A stretch of DNA of 64,000 nt from Jiangella gansuensis DSM 44835 (GTDB lineage: Bacteria > Actinomycetota > Actinomycetes > Jiangellales > Jiangellaceae): assembly GCF_000515395.1 (NCBI RefSeq), contig NZ_KI911782.1, positions 3,036,606 to 3,100,605 on the forward strand. Reading direction: 5' to 3'. The notes beneath the pieces were generated by a model. The model saw only the letters and a list, made by a program, of their open reading frames with translations. It had not been told where the DNA came from and ran no database searches. A program made the translations under genes and the position numbers. Below are positions 27,501 through 34,399 of this stretch, one piece after another. Within the stretch, counting starts at the first letter, position 1. Every line of letters starts with the position of its first letter.

Positions 27501-27663
27501 CGCCGCCGTCGCGACCCAGCTGGCCGAGACGCCGGAGCGGGCCGCCGCGCGGGAGAAGCTGTCGGAACTGGTGCGTCGCGAGCACTCCTTCGACGCGCGC
27601 GCCGAGGAACTGGTCGAGACAGTGCGCAAGCTCCAAGCCGATCGGCAGGTCGTCCTGCCCTAG
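24514..27663 (+). CDS. Giant multi-domain glycosyltransferase (GT2 + GT2-like + GT-B)
   Basis: This 1049-residue protein combines several sugar-transfer modules. Residues 1 to about 190 hold four repeats of the F-D-x-x-x-Y type (GLFDADWYREQ, CFVTEWYRDHP, LFDPAFYLDQHPDAA, AAFDVDGYQQAFG), a pattern seen ahead of rhamnan-type transferases. A canonical GT2 domain follows at about 225-440, with VVIPTKDRR, VDDGSTDGT and AYLDSDNTW (metal-binding D-x-D). A second GT2-like fold spans about 460-680, where FMTPDTW replaces the D-x-D. From about 735 there is a GT-B domain of the CgeB type, with KIGAPNVERRTNWGDWHFA and YVPNEELPALYAGAGVVLND. The ATG at 24514 has AGGAG 8 nt upstream. Rhamnose genes next door suggest rhamnosyl transfer; that is inference. 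Confidence 0.88.
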   Translation: MRLPVGRVRRLVKKVLPQAYVDDVARRRRIATAIRSSGLFDADWYREQLGEPIPDGVDPVDHYVTVGSSTDISPNPCFVTEWYRDHPKSPKKLDVAPFIHYVNRGIGRGLSPHPLFDPAFYLDQHPDAANHRGGPLGHYLEVGWKAGAAPSAAFDVDGYQQAFGQVDGPPLADFARRTRRLMLDTRGWEHLPRTADTFDHDAAETFKARTLAEYAERGEEPPLVTVVIPTKDRRQGVLTAIDSVVGQTYRNWQLIVVDDGSTDGTAEAIEPLLADPRIELVRREQAGGVSAARNAGLAHARGEYVAYLDSDNTWVPDFLEVMVAFVRTRSLRFGYAVSELLEERKNGRRGYRSLPYHREALVERNFIDCIVVLHERSLLDEVGAFDEQLRRNVDWDLFIRMSKVTDFELAPFIATRYDAWEQRTDRITINELFGYRFVIRAKHLIDWDAVDAGLTERRPGTVSVVIHAGDQAQTVTATVERLFEVTDQELDVVVVDAKTTEAEAMRLQFLPIRFPNVRVLRQTQRLSTELSRTIGAAHATGETIVFMTPDTWVEPGWLAPLTEALSDGAAAAQPLVMLPDGTVWSAGVAFARGAHPHSLFRRFPGDAPEVVRPSSPAGLSPAVLAVRAADFAAVRGFDPLFVNDVDNPDLSLRLARQTGRALRYLPASMVSFSTTPQRRTTASATTTATDNQELFTGRWKDTVGQDDVAVWRAGGYAIVGYDGEASTHWGFDPIVVHDRPQRPLRWAIKIGAPNVERRTNWGDWHFAIGLKRALERLGHEAVIDAKRAWYRPTSRFDDVALVLRGVSVYTVNPQQINLSWVISHPERVTRRELAAYDAVFAASTSLARRMSTDLGAPVQPLLQCTDKYRFRPVPGDPRRHHDVLFVGNARGMRASVGAALEAGIVPSVYGVRWRGLLPEGSWQGEYVPNEELPALYAGAGVVLNDHWDDMKTEGLMSNRLFDLAACGARVVSDEVPGLTDVFGDVVLTFSTPEELAAAVATQLAETPERAAAREKLSELVRREHSFDARAEELVETVRKLQADRQVVLP

Positions 27664-27670
27664 GACTCTT

Positions 27671-28978
27671 CTAGACCTTGTCCGTGCGGGCGAAGTAGGA
27701 GAGGTAGGCAGGGTCCACCCGGTGTGATCGGGCTGGTCCGCTGTCGGCGGGCGCGCGGCGGGACTCGGCGGCCAGCCAGTTGATGCGGCCGGTCTCGCCG
27801 GTGAACTGCCGGCCGCCGGTGCGCAGTGCCGCGTCCAGGCCCGGCTCGCCGCGCCGGACCGTCCGGTGCACGTTGCGGTCGTGGACGGCGTAGCCGTCAC
27901 CGACGCGTACGTCGTCGCCGTCGGGTGTGAACTCCAGGAGCTGCGACGGCGCCGCCAGCAGCGTCCCCGCTGTCAGCCGGTCGGCCGGTCGCTCGGCCGG
28001 CTCACCGGGAGCGCACACCGTGAGATCCAAGGCCTCCAGGTAGGTCCGCCGCACCAGCACGCCAGACACGGGTCGCTGGCCGTACCGGTAGCCGAGCACG
28101 AGGTCGCGGATGTGCTCCGGGCCGTACGACAGTCGCGGGGTCACGACGGTGGCCAGCTCGGTGCCGCACTCGAGCAGCACCTGCCGGACGGCGTCGGCGC
28201 CGGAGGCGGCGCGGACCACGGCGACACCGGCGGGCAGCCTGGCCGGAACGGGGTCGTCGTCGGCAGCGGCCAGGACGACGGTCAGCCGCGGCCAGGTCTG
28301 TGCCCGCAGATCGCGCAGCAGTGCGCCGAGCCGCTGCGGTTGTCCGCCACTTGCCCGGACGACGGCCGTGACCGCCGGCGGCGACGACGGCACCCCGGCG
28401 GCAGCGGTGGCGGTGAGCAGCGCCAGCCGACGGGCATCGACCGACCAGTGCTCGCGCCGGTCCACGTCGGCGACGGCCGCCGGCGTCAGCGCCGCCACCA
28501 GGTCGCCCAGCTCCCGGCCCAGCAGCCGGCGCACCGACAACGGCAGATCCGGAGCGAGCACGGGCACCCCGGCGACCAGCAGCTGACGTAGCAACGCAGC
28601 GAGCTCGACCGGCCCGGCGCCGGCGCCGAACGGCACCGCGACCGCGGCGTACTCGCGCAGCGCCGCCAGCTGATCAGGCGTGATGACACCGCCACTGCCC
28701 CAGGTGCCGACGCGGGTGCGCCCATGAACGATGCGCAGGCTGTGCTGCGACGTGGTGCGCAGCTCGGCGACCGGCCGACGGACCCGCGCACCGTCCTGGC
28801 CGAACGGGTCGAACCCGGCGGGCGAGATCAGTGCGCTGTTCACCACCGGCAGCGCCGTCGTGGCCAGGACTCCTGCGGCGGCCCGCAGGCTGGCCGGGTC
28901 CAACACGGCCAACCGGCCCCAGGACAGGCCGGACGGCTCGGTTGTTCGCGCTGGTGGGAGGTCAGTTTTTGTCGGCAT
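27671..28978 (-). CDS. Degenerate GT2-like protein (cassette 1, member A)
   Basis: This 435-residue protein is a shorter paralogue of the 652-residue GT2 protein at 39234-41192. Both have an N-terminal region of unknown fold and a GT2-like C-terminal part. The shared string YLEALDLT, a matching position in a three-gene cassette and the same orientation support this. Here the strand corresponding to the metal site reads TVVTPRLSYGPEHI instead of KMDDDDWYSAHHI, so the D-x-D is lost and catalysis is doubtful. It may be a regulatory or structural partner of another transferase. The ATG at 28978 is chosen over an upstream TTG-type extension. It ends 7 nt from the convergent giant transferase and is divergent from member B across 83 nt. 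Confidence 0.7.
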   Translation of the reverse strand: MPTKTDLPPARTTEPSGLSWGRLAVLDPASLRAAAGVLATTALPVVNSALISPAGFDPFGQDGARVRRPVAELRTTSQHSLRIVHGRTRVGTWGSGGVITPDQLAALREYAAVAVPFGAGAGPVELAALLRQLLVAGVPVLAPDLPLSVRRLLGRELGDLVAALTPAAVADVDRREHWSVDARRLALLTATAAAGVPSSPPAVTAVVRASGGQPQRLGALLRDLRAQTWPRLTVVLAAADDDPVPARLPAGVAVVRAASGADAVRQVLLECGTELATVVTPRLSYGPEHIRDLVLGYRYGQRPVSGVLVRRTYLEALDLTVCAPGEPAERPADRLTAGTLLAAPSQLLEFTPDGDDVRVGDGYAVHDRNVHRTVRRGEPGLDAALRTGGRQFTGETGRINWLAAESRRAPADSGPARSHRVDPAYLSYFARTDKV

Positions 28979-29061
28979 CACAAGGCCCGGTAGGTTCTCC
29001 GATTGGCATCGTCGGGTGAGAACGGCGGTCCACACAGTACCTGGCACCCCCCGGAGGAACG

Positions 29062-30513
29062 ATGTCGACCACGGTCCGAACGCCTGCAGCGGTGCCTCGG
29101 CAGGAATGGACCACCGTCACGCCGCCGGCTCTCGGCACCTGGACGCCGCAGCTGAGCGTCACCGTCGTGCTGCCGGCCAAGGACTGCCAGGCCGAACTCG
29201 ATCTCACGCTGGCCGCGCTGGCCGAGCAGACCTACCCGGCCGACCTGCTCGACGTCATCGTCGTCGACGACGCATCGGCCGAGCCGCTGCGGCTACCCGC
29301 CGTGCACCCGGAGCGGGCCCGCGTGCTGCGGCTCGCCCCCGGGGCCGGGCACGGCTCCGGGCGCGCCCGGCACGCCGGCGCCGAGGCCGCCACCGGCGAC
29401 ATTGTGCTATTCCTCGACGCCGACATCGTCGCCACCCGCACCCACGTCGAGGCGCACGCCCGCTGGCACCACGCCGTCGCCGACGCCGTCGTCCTGGGCA
29501 GCAAGATGTTCGTCGAGTTCGACGACATCACCGCGGCGGACGTGCAGGCCGCGGCCCGCTTCGACCACTTCGACCGGCTCCTCGAGGGTCGCAAGCAGAA
29601 GCGGCACACCTGGTTCGAGGACTTCATCCGCGACGCCGACAAGCTCACCCAGTACGCGGAGGACACGTTCATCGCCGTCGTCGGCGCCAGCGTGTCCGCG
29701 CCGCGCACCCTGTACGCCGAGAGCGGCGGCTTCTCCGCGTTCGGGCTGCGCGGCATCGTCGACACCGAGTTCGGCTACCGCATCTTCACCGCCGGCGCCG
29801 TGATCATCCCGGAACCGGAAGCACGCAGCTACCACCAGGGCGCCCGCAACTTCACCGTCCGCGGCGACGAGATCAAGCGCGAACGCTCCGGGCTGGCGGC
29901 CAACCACCTGCCCATCCCGCTGTTCCGGCCGTCCGATGTCGGGCGGATGTGGATGGTGCCGCGGGTGCACGCGATCGTCGACGCGGGCGCTGAATCGGCC
30001 GCGCCGGAGCAGGTGCAGCTCACCGTCGACAGCATCCTCGCGTCCGGGTTCACCGACCTGGTGGTGACCGTGTCGCCGTCGGCGCTGCTGCCCACGTGGG
30101 TGCAGGACTACTTCGCCGCCGACGCGCGGGTGCGGTTCGCCGCCGATCCGGTGCGTACCGGGTTCCCGTCGCCGTTCTCGCTGGTCGTGCCGGCCGGTGT
30201 GGCGGTGGGCCGGGACGCCGTCGAGACCCTGCTGCGGGCGTCGGCTGACGAAGGCGTCGGGCTGGTGCGTTCGACGGTCGGGCCGAGCGGCGACGACGCG
30301 GGGCCGCCGGTCGAGCTCTGGGCCACCCGGGCGTTGCACCGGTCCCGCCGGCACGTCGCCCCGGGTGGGTCGCTGGACGAGACGGCCCGCCGCCTGTTCG
30401 GCGAGCACTGGCTCAGCGGCGAGTCCCTCGGCGTCCGGCGCGCGGTCGTCGGCCTCACCCGCCAGGGCATGCTCATCGACGACTCTGCCGCGCCGCTTCC
30501 TGGGCGTGAGTAA
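29062..30513 (+). CDS. Family 2 glycosyltransferase (cassette 1, member B)
   Basis: This 483-residue GT2 starts its fold with VTVVLPAKDCQAELDLTLAAL. VIVVDDAS and VLFLDADIVATRTHVEAHARWH (D-A-D metal site) follow, with the acceptor-domain block RGIVDTEFGYRIFTAG near residue 235. The C-terminal 180 residues, from about 305, form a second GT-like alpha/beta unit without obvious active-site residues. A close paralogue at 41285 shares the same architecture and long identical stretches. GGAGG lies 4 nt before the ATG. It sits divergent to member A. Member C follows convergently after a hairpin element. The donor sugar is unknown. Confidence 0.88.
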   Translation: MSTTVRTPAAVPRQEWTTVTPPALGTWTPQLSVTVVLPAKDCQAELDLTLAALAEQTYPADLLDVIVVDDASAEPLRLPAVHPERARVLRLAPGAGHGSGRARHAGAEAATGDIVLFLDADIVATRTHVEAHARWHHAVADAVVLGSKMFVEFDDITAADVQAAARFDHFDRLLEGRKQKRHTWFEDFIRDADKLTQYAEDTFIAVVGASVSAPRTLYAESGGFSAFGLRGIVDTEFGYRIFTAGAVIIPEPEARSYHQGARNFTVRGDEIKRERSGLAANHLPIPLFRPSDVGRMWMVPRVHAIVDAGAESAAPEQVQLTVDSILASGFTDLVVTVSPSALLPTWVQDYFAADARVRFAADPVRTGFPSPFSLVVPAGVAVGRDAVETLLRASADEGVGLVRSTVGPSGDDAGPPVELWATRALHRSRRHVAPGGSLDETARRLFGEHWLSGESLGVRRAVVGLTRQGMLIDDSAAPLPGRE

Positions 30514-30592
30514 CGAGGGTCCAGGGCGGGGTTCCACCGCTGTCCGGCTGGGGCTGGGGCTGCCGTGCTGTCCTGCCGCCGCCGACCGCGAT

Positions 30593-30792
30593 AGCCGGCA
30601 GCTTCCTCGATAGCCGAGGCCGTGCCTGCAGGCGGATTCCGCCCTTGCGGCGTGGGTTCGCGCTATCGAAGTCGGGCGCTCTCAGCGGCGCCGTTCGCGG
30701 GCGGACGCGCCGGGCTACCCCAGGCATTCTCCCGCTTCACCAGGCAGGCATCCCTGGGGAAGCGAGAGCACCCATGCCGGACGTGATCATTT
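30593..30792 (-). repeat. Intergenic hairpin element, copy 2
   Basis: This is the inverted second copy of the element at 23147. Read on the minus strand from 30792, the first 27 nt are identical to copy 1. On the plus strand the outer stem is CTCCCGCTTC (30729-30738) with GAAGCGAGAG (30759-30768), and the inner stem is CCAGG (30740-30744) with CCTGG (30753-30757). The distal part carries a CGATAGCCG motif twice and one inverted CGCTATCG, plus the palindromes GGCGGATTCCGCC and GCCTGCAGGC. It fills nearly all of the gap between convergent members B and C of cassette 1. The distal boundary is approximate. Confidence 0.7.
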
Positions 30793-30808
30793 TCGGCGCG
30801 GGTTCGGG

Positions 30809-31858
30809 TCAGGACCGGTGCGCGGTGAAGAAGCGGGTGCGGCCGACCGCGCCCGCATCGGCGAGCGTCACACCGTCGGGCTCCTCCGCCAGCCAGTCGT
30901 CGGCGATGTCGGCCTCGGCGTCCCGGTTGACGTCGTCGAGCGCCACAACGGCGCCGTCCGCCAGCGCCCGTGCGAGCAGCGGGAACGCGGGGTAGCGCGA
31001 CCGCGGCCCGACCGACCCGGGTGGGCCGTCGACGAACAGCAGGTCGACGCCGGAGAGGTCGGCCCAGCTCTTGCCGCTGTACCAGTCGTGGGTCTCGCCG
31101 CCGACCGTGACCGGCTCCAGCGGCGCCGAGCGGATCTCCGCCACCGACTCCAGCCCGTGCCGGGCCAGCGCGGCACGGGCCAGCTCGGCGTAGTGCTCGT
31201 GGTGTTCCAGGGCGACGACGCGGCCCCGCCCGGCCCGCCGGCACGCCAACGCCAGCCACACCGTCGAGCTGCCGCTGCCGCATTCGACGACGAGACCGTC
31301 GCCGGGCAGCCGCCGCACCAGCGACGCCAGCCGCAGCACCGTCTGCGGCCGGGCCGCGTGGCCGCCGAACACCGGGACCTCGTCGTCCGGGTCGAGCATC
31401 GTGTACAGGTTGGTCAGGGCGGACAGCTCCGACAGCTGCTCCTCGGTGAGCGTGCTGGTCAGCTCGCTGCTCAGCTCGTCGTAGCGGGCCAGCAGCTCGT
31501 CGTGGCGGACGGCGGCGTCCAGGCGCTGGGCACCGATGACGGCCGCGAGTGGTCCGCCGCTGGGGTCGGACTGCCTGGCCTCGAGCGCCTTCATTGCCGC
31601 CGCGACCGAGTCGGTGGCCGACACCAGCTTCGTCAGCTTCGAATCGAGCTTGCGGGCGCGTTGCGCGGCGTCGCGGGCGTTGGTGCCGACGACCACCAGG
31701 CCGAGCAGCGCCAGGCCCAGCAGTGCCGCCGTCGCCACCTGGGTGACGTCGCCGTCGTCGATCAGCGCCCAGACGGCCACCGCCGCGGCGACCACGGCGC
31801 CGAGCATGCCGAGGACCGGCCAGCGCGAGCCGAGAAGCGTACGTACCGCCCGTAGCAT
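30809..31858 (-). CDS. Membrane-anchored coiled-coil SAM methyltransferase (cassette 1, member C)
   Basis: This 349-residue protein has two N-terminal transmembrane segments (within residues 12-60), a short coiled-coil region to about 100, then a class I methyltransferase domain. Motif I is VVECGSGSSTVWLA, followed by VALEHHEHYAELARAAL, LLFVDGPPGSVGPRSRYPAFPLL and VVALDDVNRD. It likely O-methylates a sugar at the cytoplasmic membrane face. The ATG follows GGAG. A longer paralogue lies at 42688-43902. Its upstream neighbour on the same strand, a GT4 transferase, ends 48 nt before it, so these two may share a transcript. Confidence 0.82.
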   Translation of the reverse strand: MLRAVRTLLGSRWPVLGMLGAVVAAAVAVWALIDDGDVTQVATAALLGLALLGLVVVGTNARDAAQRARKLDSKLTKLVSATDSVAAAMKALEARQSDPSGGPLAAVIGAQRLDAAVRHDELLARYDELSSELTSTLTEEQLSELSALTNLYTMLDPDDEVPVFGGHAARPQTVLRLASLVRRLPGDGLVVECGSGSSTVWLALACRRAGRGRVVALEHHEHYAELARAALARHGLESVAEIRSAPLEPVTVGGETHDWYSGKSWADLSGVDLLFVDGPPGSVGPRSRYPAFPLLARALADGAVVALDDVNRDAEADIADDWLAEEPDGVTLADAGAVGRTRFFTAHRS

Positions 31859-31906
31859 CGAATCTCCGTCGTTCGTTGATCGGAAGCAGCACTCTATCCG
31901 TCGGCC

Positions 31907-32992
31907 TCAGGGCGACGTCGCGTGTGCCATCCGCTCCAGCGAGTGAACGAACAGGTCCGCGTCAGCGTCCCAGCTGTAGTGCGCGGCCACCGCCTTCCGG
32001 CCGGCGTCGGCCATCCGGCGGTGCTCGGCCGGGTCGTCGCGCAGCCGGCGCACCGCGGCCTCCGCCGCATCGACGTCGCCGAACGGCACCACCGAGCCGC
32101 AGCGATGCCGCATGACCAGCTCAGAGGACGCCGGATTCGGGGTGGTGACCACCGGTAGCCCGTGCGCCATGTACTCCACGATCTTGGTGGGCCGCGAATG
32201 CGCGTAGTTGGGCTGCTCGTGCAGCAGGCTCAGCCCGGCCAGCGCGCCCGGCAGCATGGCCAGGGCCTCGTCGTTGGGGACGAAGCCGTGCCAGCGCACC
32301 GCCCCAGTTGCCTGCGCGGCCTCGATGGCCCGCCGGCAGTCGGCGTCGGCCGTGCCCACCAAGTGCACCTCGACATCCGGGGCCAGCCGGCGACCCAGCT
32401 CGAGCAGCTCCAGCGCGCCCCGAGCCGCCGTCAACCGGCCCAGGTAGATGACCCGGTCGGTCACCGGCACGCTGATGTCGTCGGGAATGGCCACACTGTT
32501 ACGAACGACGGTGTGCGGCTTGCGGAAGCGGGCGGCGTAGGACTCTTCGGCCAGGATCAGCGGCATCCGCCGCTCGGCGCTGCGCTCGATGGCCCGGATC
32601 AGCATGGTGCCCGCCGGCCGGCCCACCTTCGGCAACCACGGCTTCATCTGCAGCGCGGCGGCGGTGTCCTCGTGCACGTCCCAGACCAGCCCCGGGATGG
32701 TCAGCCCGACCGTCGCCAGCACCAGTTCCGGATCGTGCATGAGCACGACGTCGAAGTGGCGGCCGCGCCGCTTCAGCAACTGCCGGGCCGCCCTGGACGC
32801 GGCGAACCGATGCCGCCCCTGCGACCGCGGGATGTCGATGGCGTCGAGGTCGTCCGGGAGCGGCCGGCCGTACGCGGTGAACGGCGCAGCCAGCGTCACG
32901 TGGTGGCCGGCGTCGCGCAGCGCGGCGATCTGACGGTGCCTGATGCGGGCATCCTCCGGGTCATGCACCACGGTCAGGACGAGGACACGCAT
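31907..32992 (-). CDS. GT4 family glycosyltransferase
   Basis: This 361-residue GT-B enzyme opens MRVLVLTVVHDPEDARIRHRQ and carries VVLMHDPELVLA, LVWDVHEDTAAALQ, the central IYLGRLTAARGALELLEL, and the donor-site block SRPTKIVEYMAHGLPVVTTP near residue 275. All are typical of GT4 retaining transferases working on nucleotide-sugar donors. The ATG at 32992 is selected because the first beta strand starts there. Downstream on the same strand is the membrane methyltransferase, so transfer followed by methylation is a reasonable guess. Upstream lies a long non-coding gap. Confidence 0.87.
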   Translation of the reverse strand: MRVLVLTVVHDPEDARIRHRQIAALRDAGHHVTLAAPFTAYGRPLPDDLDAIDIPRSQGRHRFAASRAARQLLKRRGRHFDVVLMHDPELVLATVGLTIPGLVWDVHEDTAAALQMKPWLPKVGRPAGTMLIRAIERSAERRMPLILAEESYAARFRKPHTVVRNSVAIPDDISVPVTDRVIYLGRLTAARGALELLELGRRLAPDVEVHLVGTADADCRRAIEAAQATGAVRWHGFVPNDEALAMLPGALAGLSLLHEQPNYAHSRPTKIVEYMAHGLPVVTTPNPASSELVMRHRCGSVVPFGDVDAAEAAVRRLRDDPAEHRRMADAGRKAVAAHYSWDADADLFVHSLERMAHATSP

Positions 32993-33054
32993 CAGCCCTA
33001 GCCGCCCCACCGTCGGGTCATGGCCGGGCTGGAGACGACAGCCGGTCGCGAGGT

Positions 33055-33126
33055 GTCAGCCGGGCGCGGGGCGTCGGCCGGGCGCGGGGCGTCGGCCGGG
33101 CGCGGGGCGTCGGCCGGACGCCGGGT
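33055..33126. repeat. Tandem 18-bp repeat, about four copies
   Basis: The unit CGTCGGCCGGGCGCGGGG occurs twice perfectly and is flanked by a degenerate copy on each side. The array sits between the GT4 start and the palindrome. The G-rich strand could slip or fold, so the copy number may vary between strains. Confidence 0.6.
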
Positions 33127-33396
33127 CCTGGCCACCGCGTTCCCCACCGACACTGCCATCTCCGCTTGATCGACTGCACAGCCTTCACCTGGATGACGCC
33201 CAGGCACACCCCCACGGTTGCACGTCAATGTGTCATCCTCGCGCCGCCCCCGGCAACGACGAGCCCCAGTGAGGTTGACGACACGCCGGCAGCGGCGCGC
33301 GTTCCCGCCGGATACTACCTCAGCACAATGTGCCCCCGGCATCCCCGACCAAGCCGCGAGGCCGCCCTCGCAGCATGCACAGCGGGCGGTCGCCGA

Positions 33397-33442
33397 TGGT
33401 TGAGGGTTCCGGGTCGCCATGGCAACTCAGATCCCTCAACCA
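33397..33442. repeat. 46-nt imperfect palindrome
   Basis: The arms TGGTTGAGGG (33397-33406) and CCCTCAACCA (33433-33442) pair perfectly. The sequence between them is symmetric at most positions around a central GCCATGGC, with only four mismatched or wobble pairs. It could extrude as a cruciform or form a long RNA hairpin. It lies 100 nt downstream of aquaporin 1. Confidence 0.6.
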
Positions 33443-33541
33443 CCGGGACAGGGCGCGAGCGTGTTCGCGCATATCGCCGGTACTGCGCTGCTGCCCGGAA
33501 CCTCTGCGAGTACAGCGGCTTCACCCTGCAGCGGCAAACAG

Positions 33542-34309
33542 TCAGGGAAGGAGGGGCGGGCCCGGTGGCGGGGGCAACGGCGTGCCGCCGGCGCCGGACT
33601 GGCGCCCGGTTCGCTCTCGGCCGGACGGTGTACTGGACGACGGTCTACGGTCGGAGTCATTGTCGGGCGCGAGGACGAACTGGTAGAGCAGCCACGCGAG
33701 CAGCCCACCAAGGATGGGGCCGGCGAGCCACGCGGCCACGCCGTCCCATTCGCCGCCGACGACGGCGGCGCTGAATCCTCGTGCGGGGTTGAGCGCGGCG
33801 CCGGTGAGTGGCGCGATGGCGAAGAACCCCGCGGTGACCGTGAGGCCGGCGGCCATCGGATAGACGGACACCGGTGAGCGGCGGTCGCTTACGGTGCAGA
33901 ACATCACTAGCACCAGCGCGAAGGTGGCGATTGCTTCAGCAGCGACAGCCCCGCCCACGTTCGTGAGTTCGTCGTTGACTCCTGGGGTGCCGACGGCCAC
34001 GACCTCGCGGTCGATCGCCATCATCACGACCAGGGCACCGACGGCGCCACCGGTGAACTGAGCGATCCAATAGGCGGCAGCCGCCAGGACGTCGATCTGC
34101 TTGGCGCAGAGCATCGCCAGCGTCACGGCGGGGTTGAAATGCCCGCCGGAGACGTGTCCGAGCGCGGCGATGAGTCCGGCGGTGGCGAATCCGTAGGCAA
34201 GGGCTGCGGGAATCACGCCGGGACCGATGGTGACGACCGTGAGAGTCACGAAGACGAGGACGAATGCCCCGAAGGCTTCCGCGGATACGCCACGTGTCAG
34301 GCTCGTCAT
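33542..34309 (-). CDS. Aquaporin/MIP-family channel 1
   Basis: This 255-residue six-helix channel passes water or small uncharged solutes. Both half-helix motifs are intact: HVSGGHFNPAVTLAML and GAALNPARGFSAAV. The ATG at 34309 is chosen because GGAGGAGG lies 8 nt upstream; a frame six codons longer would overlap that site. The C-terminus after the last helix is a polar tail ending PPPPGPPLLP, almost the same as in the second aquaporin at 46942. It lies 90 nt downstream of an O-acyltransferase on the same strand. Substrate selectivity cannot be read safely. Confidence 0.9.
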   Translation of the reverse strand: MTSLTRGVSAEAFGAFVLVFVTLTVVTIGPGVIPAALAYGFATAGLIAALGHVSGGHFNPAVTLAMLCAKQIDVLAAAAYWIAQFTGGAVGALVVMMAIDREVVAVGTPGVNDELTNVGGAVAAEAIATFALVLVMFCTVSDRRSPVSVYPMAAGLTVTAGFFAIAPLTGAALNPARGFSAAVVGGEWDGVAAWLAGPILGGLLAWLLYQFVLAPDNDSDRRPSSSTPSGRERTGRQSGAGGTPLPPPPGPPLLP

Positions 34310-34399
34310 GGACAGTTCCTCCTCCATCCCCGGTAACGACCTGACCGTAGCGACCTCAACGTGACATCGCAGCGCACCGCATCGTACATACCGGACTAA

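Larger units (their letters stand above)
32993..33541. other. 549-nt gene-free stretch with repeats and a long palindrome
   Basis: No frame here has family similarity or a convincing ribosome site. A minus-strand 140-codon frame ending at 32998 exists only because of an RPADAP-coding tandem repeat. The stretch holds that 18-bp repeat and a 46-nt imperfect palindrome, listed separately. It separates a glycosyltransferase start from the 3' end of the aquaporin gene. Confidence 0.6.

Noticed and set aside
32998-33420. 140-codon minus-strand frame with RPADAP repeats
   Set aside because: The repeat is produced by an 18-bp DNA tandem repeat. There is no ribosome site and the rest has no similarity. 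The frame also ends within 6 nt of a transferase start, leaving no room for regulation.
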